The notes under the pieces were generated by a model that searched no databases, was not told the DNA's origin, and was given only the letters and a program-made list of their open reading frames with translations. Shown here one piece after another: positions 44,432 through 54,839 of a stretch of DNA of 64,000 nt. Position numbers and translations under genes: made by a program. The DNA lies in assembly GCA_964652195.1 (NCBI GenBank), contig CAZZBB010000009.1, forward strand, positions 16,279 to 80,278, written 5' to 3'. This stretch comes from MSPOR6 sp964652195. GTDB lineage: Bacteria; Poribacteria; WGA-4E; WGA-3G. Positions within the stretch are counted from its first letter, which is position 1, and every line of letters starts with the position of its first letter.

Positions 44432-46648
44432 ATGAAAAAAATCGTTCTATCTTCCGTTCAATTTCCAATAATCTTATTTCTTATTTTCTTATTTTTCTTT
44501 GGAATATCCGAGGCGCAAGACAACACGATTCAGAATAAAGCCATGGAATCTGAAAGTGATTCTGTTGCTTCTGACGAAATAGTTGAGCTTGAGAGAATTT
44601 TAGTTACAGGTGAACGCGCCTATTCAACGGCATCTTCACGGTCTATACGAGATTTTGATTTAAACGTCCGTCCCGTGAGTACAGCACAAGATATGCTACA
44701 ACTTGCACCAGGGCTCGTTATCGCACAGCACGCAGGTGGTGGTAAAGCTGAGCAGATTTTTTTGCGGGGATTTGATGCCGACCATGGTACAGATGTCGCT
44801 ATCTCATCCGACGGGATTCCGGTGAATATGGTCTCACACGGGCACGGACAGGGTTATGCAGATATCCATTTTGCTATACCTGAATTAGTGGAATCAATTG
44901 ACGTTTTTAAAGGTCCATACTTTGCCAGGTTTGGCAATTTTTCGACTGCAGGCGCAGTACAGTTCCAAACAAAAGACAAAATTGATAGAAATATGCTGAA
45001 ATTCGAAGGAGGCGAGTTTAACACACAAAAATTCACAGGGATGTTCCAGGTGCCTACGGTCGGAAAACATCAAAACGCATATTTTGCTGGTCAGTTTTAT
45101 AATACAGACGGACCCGTTGAAAGTGACCAGGATTTTCAGAGATTGAATCTATTCGGAAAATTTCGGACTGATCTAAACGAAACAAGCAAGCTTTCTCTTT
45201 CTGCAAGCTCCTTTAGTTCTGCGTGGGACGCTTCGGGACAAATTCCAAAACGCGCTGTTGACAGCGGATTGATTTCACGCTTCGGAACAATTGACGACCT
45301 TGAAGGTGGACAAACCGGTAGACAGAATCTCAATTTGATTTACACAGCAACCGGTGATAATAACAGCCAATTCTTGTTTCAACCCTATTTCAGTAGATAT
45401 AATTTCAAACTGTTCTCAAATTTTACTTTCTTTCTTGAAGACTCGGAAAAAGGGGACATGATTGAACAGACTGATGACCGCACTATTATCGGTTTGAATA
45501 CCGAATATAAATTTACGCAAATGCTCTCTTCAATACAGACAAATGTAACGTTCGGTGGCGGATTCCGTTCTGACGACATTGCAGTTAGTCTCTGGCATAG
45601 TCCAAATCGGAGACGATTAACCAAAAAGGTGGATTCAGGCATCATTGAACGCAACATATTTCTCTGGGTACAAGATGAGCTAATCATTAACCCCAAAATC
45701 CGATTTCAACTCGGTTTGCGCGGGGACTACTTTACTTTTAATGTGGAAGACCATCTTGACACCTTGTCTGACGAAACAGTTACTTTGCCGCATGCTTCAG
45801 GATATGCACAGGAACTCATGCTCAATCCCAAGTTCAACATGGTTTATAGTCCTATCCAATCCTTGGATGTGTTCTTAAATTTCGGGAGGGGGTTCCACTC
45901 CAACGATGCACGTGATGTAGTGATTGAACAAACAATTTCGGATTTAGAACAAACATACAAAAATCAAGAGTTGAGTGAAGACAAAATTGATGAACGGCTA
46001 ACACAGATGAATTTCAATCGAGAACACGCTGGAATTCAGACGCTTCCTCGTGCGACTGGTGCTGAAATCGGAACGCGCCACCGATTTTTTGACCGATTCA
46101 ATGTCGGGATTGCTTGTTGGTGGTTGGAATTAGACGAAGAATTAGTTTTTGTTGGGGACGCTGGGGAAACTGAAATCAGCGGTAAATCACAACGGATCGG
46201 TATTGATATTGAAGGACGGGTAAAGATTCTTCCATGGTTATGGGCAGACGCAGACGTGAACTTATCGCAAGGAAAATACGTTGATGAACCTGAAGATGCT
46301 AATCAGATTCCTCTCGCCCCACGTATTACCTCAAATGGGGGTTTAACTGCTATACACCCCTCTGACTGGGTTGTCAGTTTACGGTATCGGCATATAGGGG
46401 ACCGCCCCGCTAATGAAGATGATAGCGTAACCGCAGAAGGTTACACTGTTGTAAATCTCGGTCTTTCTTACACGTATGGCCCGTTCAATTATTTTGTCGC
46501 CGCTGAAAACCTTTTTGATGTGGATTGGAACGAAGCACAGTTTGACACTGAATCACGGTTATATCACGAACCAGAACCGGTGTCTGAAATTCACTTTACA
46601 CCGGGGAATCCCTTAAATCTGCAGGCTGGAATCAGTTTCCAATTTTAA
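44432..46648 (+). CDS. TonB-dependent outer-membrane receptor
   Basis: 738 residues with a signal peptide ending at SEAQ. The plug domain contains LERILVTGERAYST, TAQDMLQLAPGLVIAQHAGG, QIFLRGFDADHGTDVAISSDGIPVN and DVFKGPYFARFG. The rest alternates beta strands and loops and ends in GISFQF, with the terminal phenylalanine of outer-membrane barrels. The plug has several histidines near GHGQGYADIHF, which might bind a metal. The substrate, possibly a siderophore, metal or carbohydrate, cannot be read. Its presence implies a Gram-negative envelope. Confidence 0.9.
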   Translation: MKKIVLSSVQFPIILFLIFLFFFGISEAQDNTIQNKAMESESDSVASDEIVELERILVTGERAYSTASSRSIRDFDLNVRPVSTAQDMLQLAPGLVIAQHAGGGKAEQIFLRGFDADHGTDVAISSDGIPVNMVSHGHGQGYADIHFAIPELVESIDVFKGPYFARFGNFSTAGAVQFQTKDKIDRNMLKFEGGEFNTQKFTGMFQVPTVGKHQNAYFAGQFYNTDGPVESDQDFQRLNLFGKFRTDLNETSKLSLSASSFSSAWDASGQIPKRAVDSGLISRFGTIDDLEGGQTGRQNLNLIYTATGDNNSQFLFQPYFSRYNFKLFSNFTFFLEDSEKGDMIEQTDDRTIIGLNTEYKFTQMLSSIQTNVTFGGGFRSDDIAVSLWHSPNRRRLTKKVDSGIIERNIFLWVQDELIINPKIRFQLGLRGDYFTFNVEDHLDTLSDETVTLPHASGYAQELMLNPKFNMVYSPIQSLDVFLNFGRGFHSNDARDVVIEQTISDLEQTYKNQELSEDKIDERLTQMNFNREHAGIQTLPRATGAEIGTRHRFFDRFNVGIACWWLELDEELVFVGDAGETEISGKSQRIGIDIEGRVKILPWLWADADVNLSQGKYVDEPEDANQIPLAPRITSNGGLTAIHPSDWVVSLRYRHIGDRPANEDDSVTAEGYTVVNLGLSYTYGPFNYFVAAENLFDVDWNEAQFDTESRLYHEPEPVSEIHFTPGNPLNLQAGISFQF

Positions 46649-47598
46649 TAAGGTCTTTATACCAATACCTTCCCAAAATACTTAACAGGACTTACGCAAT
46701 ACCTCTTAAAGTCCCCTTGATATGGGGCGGGTAATGCCTTATTGGCATTACCCGCCTACAGAGGAAAAATACAGAAGAGAAGAAATGTAAGATCGGGGAT
46801 CGGAATCCAAATCAACGGTATGAATGCCTTATTGGCATTCCCCGCCCACAGAAGAGAAGAAAGAAGAGAAGAGGAAGAAATGTAAGATCGGAGATCGGAG
46901 TTCCCGCCTATCAAAATCGAAGGTTGCCTACGTAATACCATTTCTATTAGATTTTCCAATTACCGACTGTTAGAAATGGAATGGAGAACGGCACAATCTA
47001 ACAGATTGTGCTACAGTAAAGAGACATTTTCATTTTGAAATGGTATTACCAGTAGCAACTTTGGTTGACTTATGAAACATCTGCCATTTTGTGAAGATAT
47101 TGGTTTCATATAGACACATATAGGCATTTTCTATTTTTATTTGACTAATTTTTGAATTGTCATATAATGACGTAAGGCCTTTTTTGTCTATAATATTCTT
47201 TTTTTACAAGTTTCATGCTGTAGCTTAACTCATCTAATTAATAAACTTTGAACACTTTTTACGGGATAGACATTTCGCCCCTACGGGGCTTGGTCGTGGG
47301 TGGACCGCCTTTTTTATAGACATTTCGCCCCTACGGGGCTGCTATTAGGGTCATCTGAGTTTATTTATAGCGGGTAACGTATGTGTACGAAACAATAAAA
47401 AAGATGACGGAAACAAAGCACGATATGGACAAAAACTGTCCAAACTATAGTAAAAATAGGTATTTCGGTCATTCAGTCCTAAAGTATCGTAGGGGCGGGG
47501 TTTCCCCGCCCGTGAGTCCCGAATCGGATATAACACCTATAGGGATTTTGTATTATTATTTTCATTGTTCACTATAAATAATTGAATAGGGGTTTCTT
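46649..47598. repeat. Repeat-rich intergenic region
   Basis: No gene is evident in 950 bases. It holds a perfect hairpin GGCGGGTAATGCC / GGCATTACCCGCC at 46726-46756; reverse-orientation GATCGGGGATCGGAATCC-type units at about 46770-46910; a GCACAATCTAACAGATTGTGC hairpin near 47000; and two identical 25-base units starting ATAGACATTTCGCCCC at 47266 and 47316 with a 50-base period. A GTTCACTATA element end occurs at about 47567. It looks like a landing zone for short repeats rather than a single element. Confidence 0.65.
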
Positions 47599-48963
47599 AT
47601 GAAACGCATAGTGTTTTTGAACCTGATGTTCCTAATCGTTTCAACATTTCTATATATCACTGACACAACTGCTGAATATGATGAACCCTATATGCAATGG
47701 AGCCTCCCCGAAGGTGCCAAAGCACGGCTTGGTAAAGGTGGGATAAACGATATAACCTGCTCATCAGATGGGGCGTTGCTTGCTGTCGCGAGTAATATCG
47801 GTATATGGATTTATGATACACAAACAGCAGAAGAACTTGCCCTGCTCACCGGGCATACGGGGTCGGTAGATCGTATCGCGTTCAGTCCAGATGGACGTAC
47901 CCTCGCAAGTGGTGGTCAGGACAGCACCGTACGATTGTGGGAGGTGGAAACACACACAGAAATAGGAACTTTTGAGGGACATAACGGGGAGCCAAATAGT
48001 ATATTCTTCAGTCCAGATGGCCGCACCCTCGCGAGTTGGGATGATGATAACACCCTGCGTTTATGGGATGTGGATACACAGACGCAAATACACACACTTG
48101 AAGGATATACTGGGTCGTTAGAGAGTGTGTCGTTCAGTCCGGATGGACGTCTATTGGCAAGTGGAGGTCAGGACAACATTGTGCGTTTATGGGATGTGGA
48201 AACACGAACAGAAATAGGAACTCTTAATACCAGGAGGGTCTTGAGTGTAACCTTTAGTCCGGATGGGAAAAAAATCGCAACTGGGAATACGTATGGCACT
48301 ATACGTTTGTGGGATGTAGATACACAGACAGAAATAGGCACACTTGAAAGCCATACCGGATATGCCGGTAGTGTATCGTTCAGTCCGGATTGCAAAACAA
48401 TCGTAAGTGGGAGTCATGATCACACTGTGCGTTTGTGGGATGTAGATACACAGACTGAAATAGCCACACTTGAGGGATATACTGATGTTGTCAATAGTGT
48501 CGCGTTCAGTCCGGGTAGCAAAACATTCGCCAGCGGGAGTAATGACCGCACGGTGCGTTTGTGGGATGTCGCGACGCAGACAGAAATAGGTATAATTGAA
48601 GCGACTAACAATAGTGTCGCGGGTGTCTCTTTCAGTCCGGATTGCAAAACAATCGCAAGTAGGAATCGGTCCAGCACCGTGCGTTTCTGGGATGTAAATA
48701 CGCAGACACGCATAATACCCACAAAAAGGTTCCAAACAACATACAATTTGTTAGTAACTATAGACGAAGATTTATGGGAAGTCTTGTGGGTTATTGATGT
48801 GCTTGTTGATGAGCGAATCAAAAATATACGCACAATACTTTCGGAGCATATCGAATCGGTAAAAAGTGTCTCTTTCAGTCCGGATGGCAAAACAATCGCA
48901 GCAATTAGCACTGATCACCCCTTTATTTCTGTTCATTCTCACTACATTTATATGTGTTTTTGA
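47599..48963 (+). CDS. Secreted WD40-repeat protein with an abnormal C-terminus
   Basis: 454 residues with a signal peptide (about residues 1-25) and the EGAKARLGKGGIND opening common to this family. Eight to nine WD40 units follow, each with VSFSPDGKT-like and VRLWDVDTQTEI-like strands. Unlike the paralogue at 55451 the units have diverged from each other. The last unit breaks off after FSPDGKTIAAIS into SVHSHYIYMCF, which does not resemble a blade, so the gene is probably truncated or frameshifted there. The base composition is more G+C-rich than the respiratory region. Likely role: extracellular binding scaffold. Confidence 0.8.
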   Translation: MKRIVFLNLMFLIVSTFLYITDTTAEYDEPYMQWSLPEGAKARLGKGGINDITCSSDGALLAVASNIGIWIYDTQTAEELALLTGHTGSVDRIAFSPDGRTLASGGQDSTVRLWEVETHTEIGTFEGHNGEPNSIFFSPDGRTLASWDDDNTLRLWDVDTQTQIHTLEGYTGSLESVSFSPDGRLLASGGQDNIVRLWDVETRTEIGTLNTRRVLSVTFSPDGKKIATGNTYGTIRLWDVDTQTEIGTLESHTGYAGSVSFSPDCKTIVSGSHDHTVRLWDVDTQTEIATLEGYTDVVNSVAFSPGSKTFASGSNDRTVRLWDVATQTEIGIIEATNNSVAGVSFSPDCKTIASRNRSSTVRFWDVNTQTRIIPTKRFQTTYNLLVTIDEDLWEVLWVIDVLVDERIKNIRTILSEHIESVKSVSFSPDGKTIAAISTDHPFISVHSHYIYMCF

Positions 48964-48979
48964 ATATAGGTGAAAGTAT

Positions 48980-49384
48980 ATGTTTCATGACTTTATTGAG
49001 AAATGGCAATGTGGTCGTTATGTTAGAGAAAGGGCGAAAACCATCTATGTTCTTTATCAACAATTCAGGGATCCAACGTCCGATATGTTTGATGAAGAAG
49101 CAGTAAGTCATATTATTGTAGCCTCATTTGAACAACTAAAACGAATGGGTTTTATAGATGAATTAAAACAAGATACCGATACTTACGTGGAACGTATACT
49201 ATCAGATGCAAAAAAATTGTCTGATAAATATAACAAACTATTAGATTTACAATCTATAGCTATACAGCTTATTGGTGTAGAAGTAGCTTTTATGTCATTC
49301 GACAAAAAATGGCATAACTCGAAAACTATTGGTCGAATAGTTGATAGAAATGTTTGTAGAATCATACCTAAAAATACGCAATAA
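48980..49384 (+). CDS. Unknown helical protein
   Basis: 134 residues, largely alpha-helical, with no signal peptide or membrane helix. Charged helices such as YRQ-poor VRERAKTIYVLYQQF and YVERILSDAKKLSDKYNKLL are visible. It begins shortly after the broken end of the WD40 gene. The DNA is more A+T-rich than its neighbours, suggesting separate origin. I do not recognise the family. A terminator hairpin follows at 49477. Confidence 0.5.
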   Translation: MFHDFIEKWQCGRYVRERAKTIYVLYQQFRDPTSDMFDEEAVSHIIVASFEQLKRMGFIDELKQDTDTYVERILSDAKKLSDKYNKLLDLQSIAIQLIGVEVAFMSFDKKWHNSKTIGRIVDRNVCRIIPKNTQ

Positions 49385-49476
49385 GTCATTTAATGTAAAC
49401 ATAGACCCAATTCCTCAACCAGCAGATGACGACTAAATACTCACATCTAACATATAATCAATAATATTTATTAAAT

Positions 49477-49523
49477 AAAAAGTGCTATAAACATAGTTAT
49501 AGACTGCATTTATAACACTTTTT
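49477..49523 (+). terminator. Bidirectional-type terminator hairpin
   Basis: The arm AAAAAGTGCTATAAA at 49477 pairs with TTTATAACACTTTTT ending at 49523, with one G-T pair and a 17-base loop. The A-run on one side and T-run on the other make it able to act in both directions. It lies about 90 bases after the gene at 48980. Confidence 0.6.
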
Positions 49524-49615
49524 TAAAATTAATATTTGAACGAAAATCAAGATTTTAAAATCCCAAAACTACTAATTGCGTAAAAAAATTGAATCAATGT
49601 AAAGAGAGGTATCCA

Positions 49616-50131
49616 ATGACAACACAAGATAGAGACCGACTTATTCGAAGAATCGTCCAAAATCCAAATGTATCAAAGCAAGATATAAATGCGGAAGTAG
49701 AAATACCATTTCGTAGCAGCAGAGAAAAGATCTTATTAGAACCTTGGATACAAGAAAATACCGAGTGCGTATTTGGAGAAAACATCGTGTGGAAAAATGT
49801 AGAATTTTGGAGTTTGCGAAATACAAAAATAACACCAGATCTCGTAGGAACGGATTCTGAAGGTCTAACCGTTCTTGTTGAAATCAAATTCAGATTCGAT
49901 TTCCCGTCAGATAAGAATCACATCCGCACCAATCATGAACACATTAGTATAGGACAGATTCTACAATATACTTGTGCGTATCAGAGAGAATACTCCGGGA
50001 GAAAAAAGCCACGTTTATTTATCGTCAGTATAGATCACTCACCCGATGTTGATGCCGTCTGTGTTTTTCTACAAGAAAATGACATTAACATCAAACATAT
50101 CGCCATAGAGAATATATTAGCGATTAAGTAA
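49616..50131 (+). CDS. PD-(D/E)XK nuclease-like protein
   Basis: 171 residues from the ATG at 49616, with AGAGAGG 6 bases before; a TTG at 49589 is less likely. The core motif is recognisable: TPDLVGTDSEGLTVLVEIKFR, with the aspartate of PD and the E-x-K of a PD-(D/E)XK fold. It is preceded by an acidic helix and followed by QILQYTCAYQREY, like the conserved glutamine-tyrosine helix of restriction-like enzymes. No methyltransferase is adjacent. It may be a DNA-repair or defence nuclease or an inactive relative. Confidence 0.62.
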   Translation: MTTQDRDRLIRRIVQNPNVSKQDINAEVEIPFRSSREKILLEPWIQENTECVFGENIVWKNVEFWSLRNTKITPDLVGTDSEGLTVLVEIKFRFDFPSDKNHIRTNHEHISIGQILQYTCAYQREYSGRKKPRLFIVSIDHSPDVDAVCVFLQENDINIKHIAIENILAIK

Positions 50132-50212
50132 AGGGAACTTTTATGAACCAGGATTTTATGAAAGAATGAAAAGTTTTCATATTTCATCGTATCTACGAAG
50201 GAGAAATATTTG

Positions 50213-53200
50213 ATGAAGTATATATTGATGGTGCTTGTTATTTTGTTATTTTGTATTCCGCCATTATCTGCACAGATTGTAGACATCCCTGATGACAACC
50301 TAGGGGCAGCCATTGCAGAAACACTCGGAAAAACACCGGGCACACCGATAACGGCATTGGAGATGGGATCGTTGAAGGTATTACGAGCCAATGATAGAGG
50401 CATCTCTGATTTGACGGGTCTTGAAGCGGCAACTCGTCTGCTATATTTAACTCTTTCTTATAACAACATATCAGATATATCACCCCTCGCTGAACTTAAA
50501 AACTTGAGGCAGTTGAATCTTCATTATAACAACATCTCGGATATATCCCCCCTCGCCGAACTTACGCAACTGGAGGATTTGTCTATTCACGATAACAACA
50601 TCTCGGATATATCCCCCCTTGCAGGACTTACAAAACTGAAACTATGGTGGAGTATATTCGCTAATGCTAAAAACCTTTCAGAGCTTTTGCCCTTCGCTGA
50701 ACGTCTGGAACATTTGTATTTTGGTTATAGAAACATATCGGACATCTCGCCCCTTGCTGAACTCAAAAACTTGGTTTCGTTGGAGCTTCGCAATAATAAC
50801 ATATCAGATATATCCGCTCTTGCCGAACTCACACAACTCACCTCTTTGAATCTTCAGAACAACAACATATCGGACATCTCGCCCCTTGCTGAACTCAAAA
50901 ACTTGGTTTCGTTGGAGCTTCGTGATAACAACATCTCGGACCTATCACCCCTTTCTGAACTCACACAACTCACCTCTTTGAATCTTGAGCGTAATAACAT
51001 CTTCGATGTATCGCCCCTTACCGAACTCACACAACTCACCTCTTTGGTTCTTCAGTGGAACAACATCTCGGATGTATCGCCCTTGGTCGGGTTAATAAAC
51101 CTGAAACAACCCAGCTACCTTTACAGCGCGTTGAGTCTTGGGGCGAATCCACTGAGTTACGCTTCGATCAACACACACATCCCTGCTATGCAAGCAAGCG
51201 GTATGAACGTGGCGTTTTCGGAACGCGTACCGGAAACACTTCTGCAAATATTCGGTGATGCCCAACATGGCAGTGTCAATTCGGCGTTGCCACTCCCGCT
51301 TGTCGTGCAGGTGTTAGATCAGCTGCGCGGGCGGTTCGCAGGGGTGCCGGTAACGTTTACCATTACTGCGGGAGATTGCGAGCTCAGCGCGACAACCGTT
51401 GAAACAGACATCAACGGTAGGGCATCGGTACATTTGCGGATGGGAGCGACCCTCGGCATGACAACTGTCCGTGTAACCGCCCCGAATATCTCGGAACCGA
51501 TTGAATTCACGGTGACAGCTATCCCGCACAGCGAACCGGTGATTGTCCGCGATGCAAGCCTCCGGGCAAAGATCATGGAAACACTCGGCAAACCCTTCGG
51601 TGAAATACTTACCTTGACAGATATGCTGCAGCTGCGGACGTTGGCGGCGGACAATATGGACATCTATGACCTCACAGGGTTGGAATATGCCGCTAACCTG
51701 ACGAGTCTATCGCTACAAAACAACAAGATTCCAAATGTGTTATCCCTAATGACATTATCACAACTGACAACGTTGGACCTCAGGAACAATTGGATATCGG
51801 ATGTGTCCCCCTTAACAAGCTTATTCCATTTAAAAAACGGGCAAGGGTTGTTCTTACAAGGCAACCGTCTGAATATTGCCAATATCCATACATATATTCC
51901 ATTACTACAGGCATCCGGTGTGAACGTCAGCTTTGATAGTGCCGTGACGGAGTCAGCGTATATCGTTCGCCCCATCTATCTCCGTGGGCACGGTCTTCAA
52001 CATAACCCCGAAATAACCGTAAAAATAAAAAACATGATGCGGGAGGTACAACAATTTTACGCGGATCAGATGGAAATCTACGGATTCGGCAAGAAGACCT
52101 TCCAGTTTGAGACCGACGCGGACGGGAACGCCTTTGTGTATCACATTAACGGAAGACCTTTTACAGAATACCAAAAGGTACCAGGCTTCGATAGATTTGA
52201 TGCATCAAAAAATATTATTCGTCTCGTATTCGTGGAGGATCTGAATCCCAACACAGAGAGCTATCCAGGCGGTATAGGTCACGGCGATGGCCATAGCGGA
52301 TATGCAGAAGTGGTGAGTTTTGGTATCGAAGTAGCTGCCCATGAACTTGGACACGCCTTTGGCTTACCTCACGATTTCCGCTATCCTACTTATGGCAATG
52401 CTGGTTATCTAATGGCATACGGTAACCAGAATATACTCTCCCAATGTGCGGCGGAGTGGTTGGATGTCCACCGCTACTTCAACACTGAACGCACTACCAC
52501 TGATGGAGACGTTACAATCGAGGTGCTACCGCCTCTCCGACATCCACCGAATGCTATCCGGCTCCGCTTTAATGTAACTGCACCCGCGGGACTTCACCAA
52601 GCACGGATTTCTGGATATGATCCAAGTGGAACATTTATTGAGAGGCACGATAGAGGCGGATTGATTGCTTGTAAACTTTTAAACGGAAATCCGAGCGAAA
52701 CTGTCGAATTTGTCATCCCCCCTTTATCCTCTGACACCTTTAGTGTAGTCCTGACAGTTGTTGATAAGCATGGAAATACCGGAGGAACGTCTTATACAGT
52801 TGATGTTCCTTCTGTACTGCCTGAACAACCTATCTCCATACCGGACCCCAATTTAGCAGCGGCAATCAGAAAAGAGATTGGCGAGACCATCACGACCCGG
52901 ACACTGTTTAATCTAATAGAGCTTTCTGCTGACGGGATAACGGATCTCACCGGTATGGAATACGCAAGTAACCTTAGAGAATTGGTGGCACGTTATGGGT
53001 CAATATCAGATATTTCACCTTTATCGGGTTTGACACAACTACGTTTTTTGTCTCTTGGTTACAACAACATTTCGGACATATCCCCGCTTAGCAAACTCAA
53101 AAACTTGAGGAACTTATACCTTAATGGTAACAACATTTCGGACATATCCCCGCTTGCCGAACTCAAGGAGATCCATTGGCTGGACCTTGAGGGGAACAAC

Positions 53201-54670
53201 ATATCGGATGTATCCCCTCTTGCCGAACCTACACAGATCCGTTGGTTGTATCTTTCAAACAACAACATTTCGGACGTAACTCATCTCGTTAAGCTCGCTT
53301 CAGTGATTCCATTGCGGAATTCATTGCGTCTTTATCTTGATCAGAATAATATCTCGGATATATCCCCCTTTTTGGCGTTAGATCCCCTGGGAACGAGCCG
53401 GTCGCTATGGTTATCTGTGTGGGGCAATCCGTTGAGCGATGCCTCCAGAAATAGACACATACCAGCACTGCAGGCAAAAGGGATTCAATTTGGATTTTCA
53501 TCTTATATCCAAGCTTATGCAAATAGCGAAATCACGGGACCCTGGCTCTGGATGATCGCACCCACTATGCGGTTCAAAGGTGGGGCGCGGTCCATAGATG
53601 TGGATTCGCTCGCCGATGCCAGCAACGGAACTGTCACGGAAGCGGATGTCGCAATCCACGGAGCAAACGCAGGTGATAGACTCGGAAATTTCATCTGGAC
53701 ACCCGGACGTATTTCTGCTCTCCAAAACAATAATATCAATGGCTGTCTCAACAGGATCAGTATGATAGAGGGCGATGTCAACGATCATTCGGCTTACGCC
53801 TTGTTTTCGTGGGTCTCTGATACCGATGGGAGACGTCGAATGTTTGTCGGTTATGATGATGCTATCAAAATCTGGCACAACGGCGAAGTAATTCTCAGAA
53901 CTGCCGAGAACAGACACCTATATAATTCTGGTAAGAGCTTTCTGGTGAATTTAAAGCGCGGAGAGAATCTGCTACTTGTGAAAGTGAGTCAACGGGAAGG
54001 CGATTGGAGTATGTTCGTCGGTATTTCTGGGTTTGAAGATATACAGGTACCCGACATCGCTGCAGATGTCAACAGGGACGGCGTTGTAAACATCCAGGAT
54101 TTGGTACTGGTGTCTGCTAATTTTGGGCAGACGGGACAGCACCGTGCGGATGTCAATGGTGACGGTGAGGTGAATATTCAGGATCTGGTTTTGGTGGCGG
54201 GTGCGTTAGGAGACGCTGCAGCTGCACCTTCAGCATTCCGTGCGACTGCTACGGCGTTACCTTCGCGTGCCATAGTTGAACAGTGGCTGGCAGACGCTTA
54301 CCAACTGCCACACCTTGATGCGCGTTTAGAACGTGGGATTGTGTGGTTAGAACAACTCTTGGATACCCTCATACCAAAGAAAAACAGGTTACTACCGAAT
54401 TATCCGAACCCGTTCAATCCTGAAACATGGATACCGTATCAGTTAGCAACCCCCGCAGATGTTACCATCACGATCCATAATCTGCGAGGCGTCGTTGTCC
54501 GTAAGTTGAAGGTGGGACATCAAGCTGCCGGCATTTATCAAAAACGTAACCGTGCAGCGTATTGGGATGGACGAAATGATGTGGGTGAACCTGTGGCAAG
54601 CAGTGTTTATTTTTATACACTCACCGCAGACGATTGGACGGCAACGCGCAAGATGTTGATACGGAAATAG
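50213..54670 (+). CDS. Giant secreted LRR, metzincin protease and dockerin protein
   Basis: 1485 residues from ATG 50213 (AAGGAG 9 bases upstream). Signal peptide to about residue 20; leucine-rich repeats of about 22 residues built on NNISDISPLAELT; an Ig-like domain at about 340-440; a second short LRR block; then a zinc protease with AAHELGHAFGLPHDF (first histidine about residue 710) and the Met-turn GYLMAYGN. A third LRR block, a beta-sandwich region, two dockerin-type calcium loops (DVNRDGVVNIQDL and DVNGDGEVNIQDL), and a C-terminal NYPNPFNPETWIPY module used for surface sorting follow. It probably acts outside the cell on host or matrix proteins. The base composition is distinctly G+C-richer. 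Confidence 0.85.
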   Translation: MKYILMVLVILLFCIPPLSAQIVDIPDDNLGAAIAETLGKTPGTPITALEMGSLKVLRANDRGISDLTGLEAATRLLYLTLSYNNISDISPLAELKNLRQLNLHYNNISDISPLAELTQLEDLSIHDNNISDISPLAGLTKLKLWWSIFANAKNLSELLPFAERLEHLYFGYRNISDISPLAELKNLVSLELRNNNISDISALAELTQLTSLNLQNNNISDISPLAELKNLVSLELRDNNISDLSPLSELTQLTSLNLERNNIFDVSPLTELTQLTSLVLQWNNISDVSPLVGLINLKQPSYLYSALSLGANPLSYASINTHIPAMQASGMNVAFSERVPETLLQIFGDAQHGSVNSALPLPLVVQVLDQLRGRFAGVPVTFTITAGDCELSATTVETDINGRASVHLRMGATLGMTTVRVTAPNISEPIEFTVTAIPHSEPVIVRDASLRAKIMETLGKPFGEILTLTDMLQLRTLAADNMDIYDLTGLEYAANLTSLSLQNNKIPNVLSLMTLSQLTTLDLRNNWISDVSPLTSLFHLKNGQGLFLQGNRLNIANIHTYIPLLQASGVNVSFDSAVTESAYIVRPIYLRGHGLQHNPEITVKIKNMMREVQQFYADQMEIYGFGKKTFQFETDADGNAFVYHINGRPFTEYQKVPGFDRFDASKNIIRLVFVEDLNPNTESYPGGIGHGDGHSGYAEVVSFGIEVAAHELGHAFGLPHDFRYPTYGNAGYLMAYGNQNILSQCAAEWLDVHRYFNTERTTTDGDVTIEVLPPLRHPPNAIRLRFNVTAPAGLHQARISGYDPSGTFIERHDRGGLIACKLLNGNPSETVEFVIPPLSSDTFSVVLTVVDKHGNTGGTSYTVDVPSVLPEQPISIPDPNLAAAIRKEIGETITTRTLFNLIELSADGITDLTGMEYASNLRELVARYGSISDISPLSGLTQLRFLSLGYNNISDISPLSKLKNLRNLYLNGNNISDISPLAELKEIHWLDLEGNNISDVSPLAEPTQIRWLYLSNNNISDVTHLVKLASVIPLRNSLRLYLDQNNISDISPFLALDPLGTSRSLWLSVWGNPLSDASRNRHIPALQAKGIQFGFSSYIQAYANSEITGPWLWMIAPTMRFKGGARSIDVDSLADASNGTVTEADVAIHGANAGDRLGNFIWTPGRISALQNNNINGCLNRISMIEGDVNDHSAYALFSWVSDTDGRRRMFVGYDDAIKIWHNGEVILRTAENRHLYNSGKSFLVNLKRGENLLLVKVSQREGDWSMFVGISGFEDIQVPDIAADVNRDGVVNIQDLVLVSANFGQTGQHRADVNGDGEVNIQDLVLVAGALGDAAAAPSAFRATATALPSRAIVEQWLADAYQLPHLDARLERGIVWLEQLLDTLIPKKNRLLPNYPNPFNPETWIPYQLATPADVTITIHNLRGVVVRKLKVGHQAAGIYQKRNRAAYWDGRNDVGEPVASSVYFYTLTADDWTATRKMLIRK

Positions 54671-54839
54671 ACTGATTCGTAAATGTGAGTTTTAAATATT
54701 TGGGTATGTGCGTTGAATGAATCGCGGAGGACATGGGTTTTCTGTTTTCTGGCGACTCAGACAAGTCAACCCTGCATTCGCAAAGCATCTCCTTGATATT
54801 TTCGTAAGCGGTGTGTATAATATTTTTCATGGCGCATTA

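Noticed and set aside
46726..46756. Transcription terminator after the TonB receptor gene
   Set aside because: The hairpin is perfect but lacks a following T-run, and its sequence belongs to the dispersed repeat family.
47266..47340. Two identical 25-base units 50 bases apart, CRISPR-like spacing
   Set aside because: Only two units, no further repeats, no cas genes, and the unit is itself a GCCCCTACGGGGC palindrome of the kind common in intergenic repeats of this lineage.
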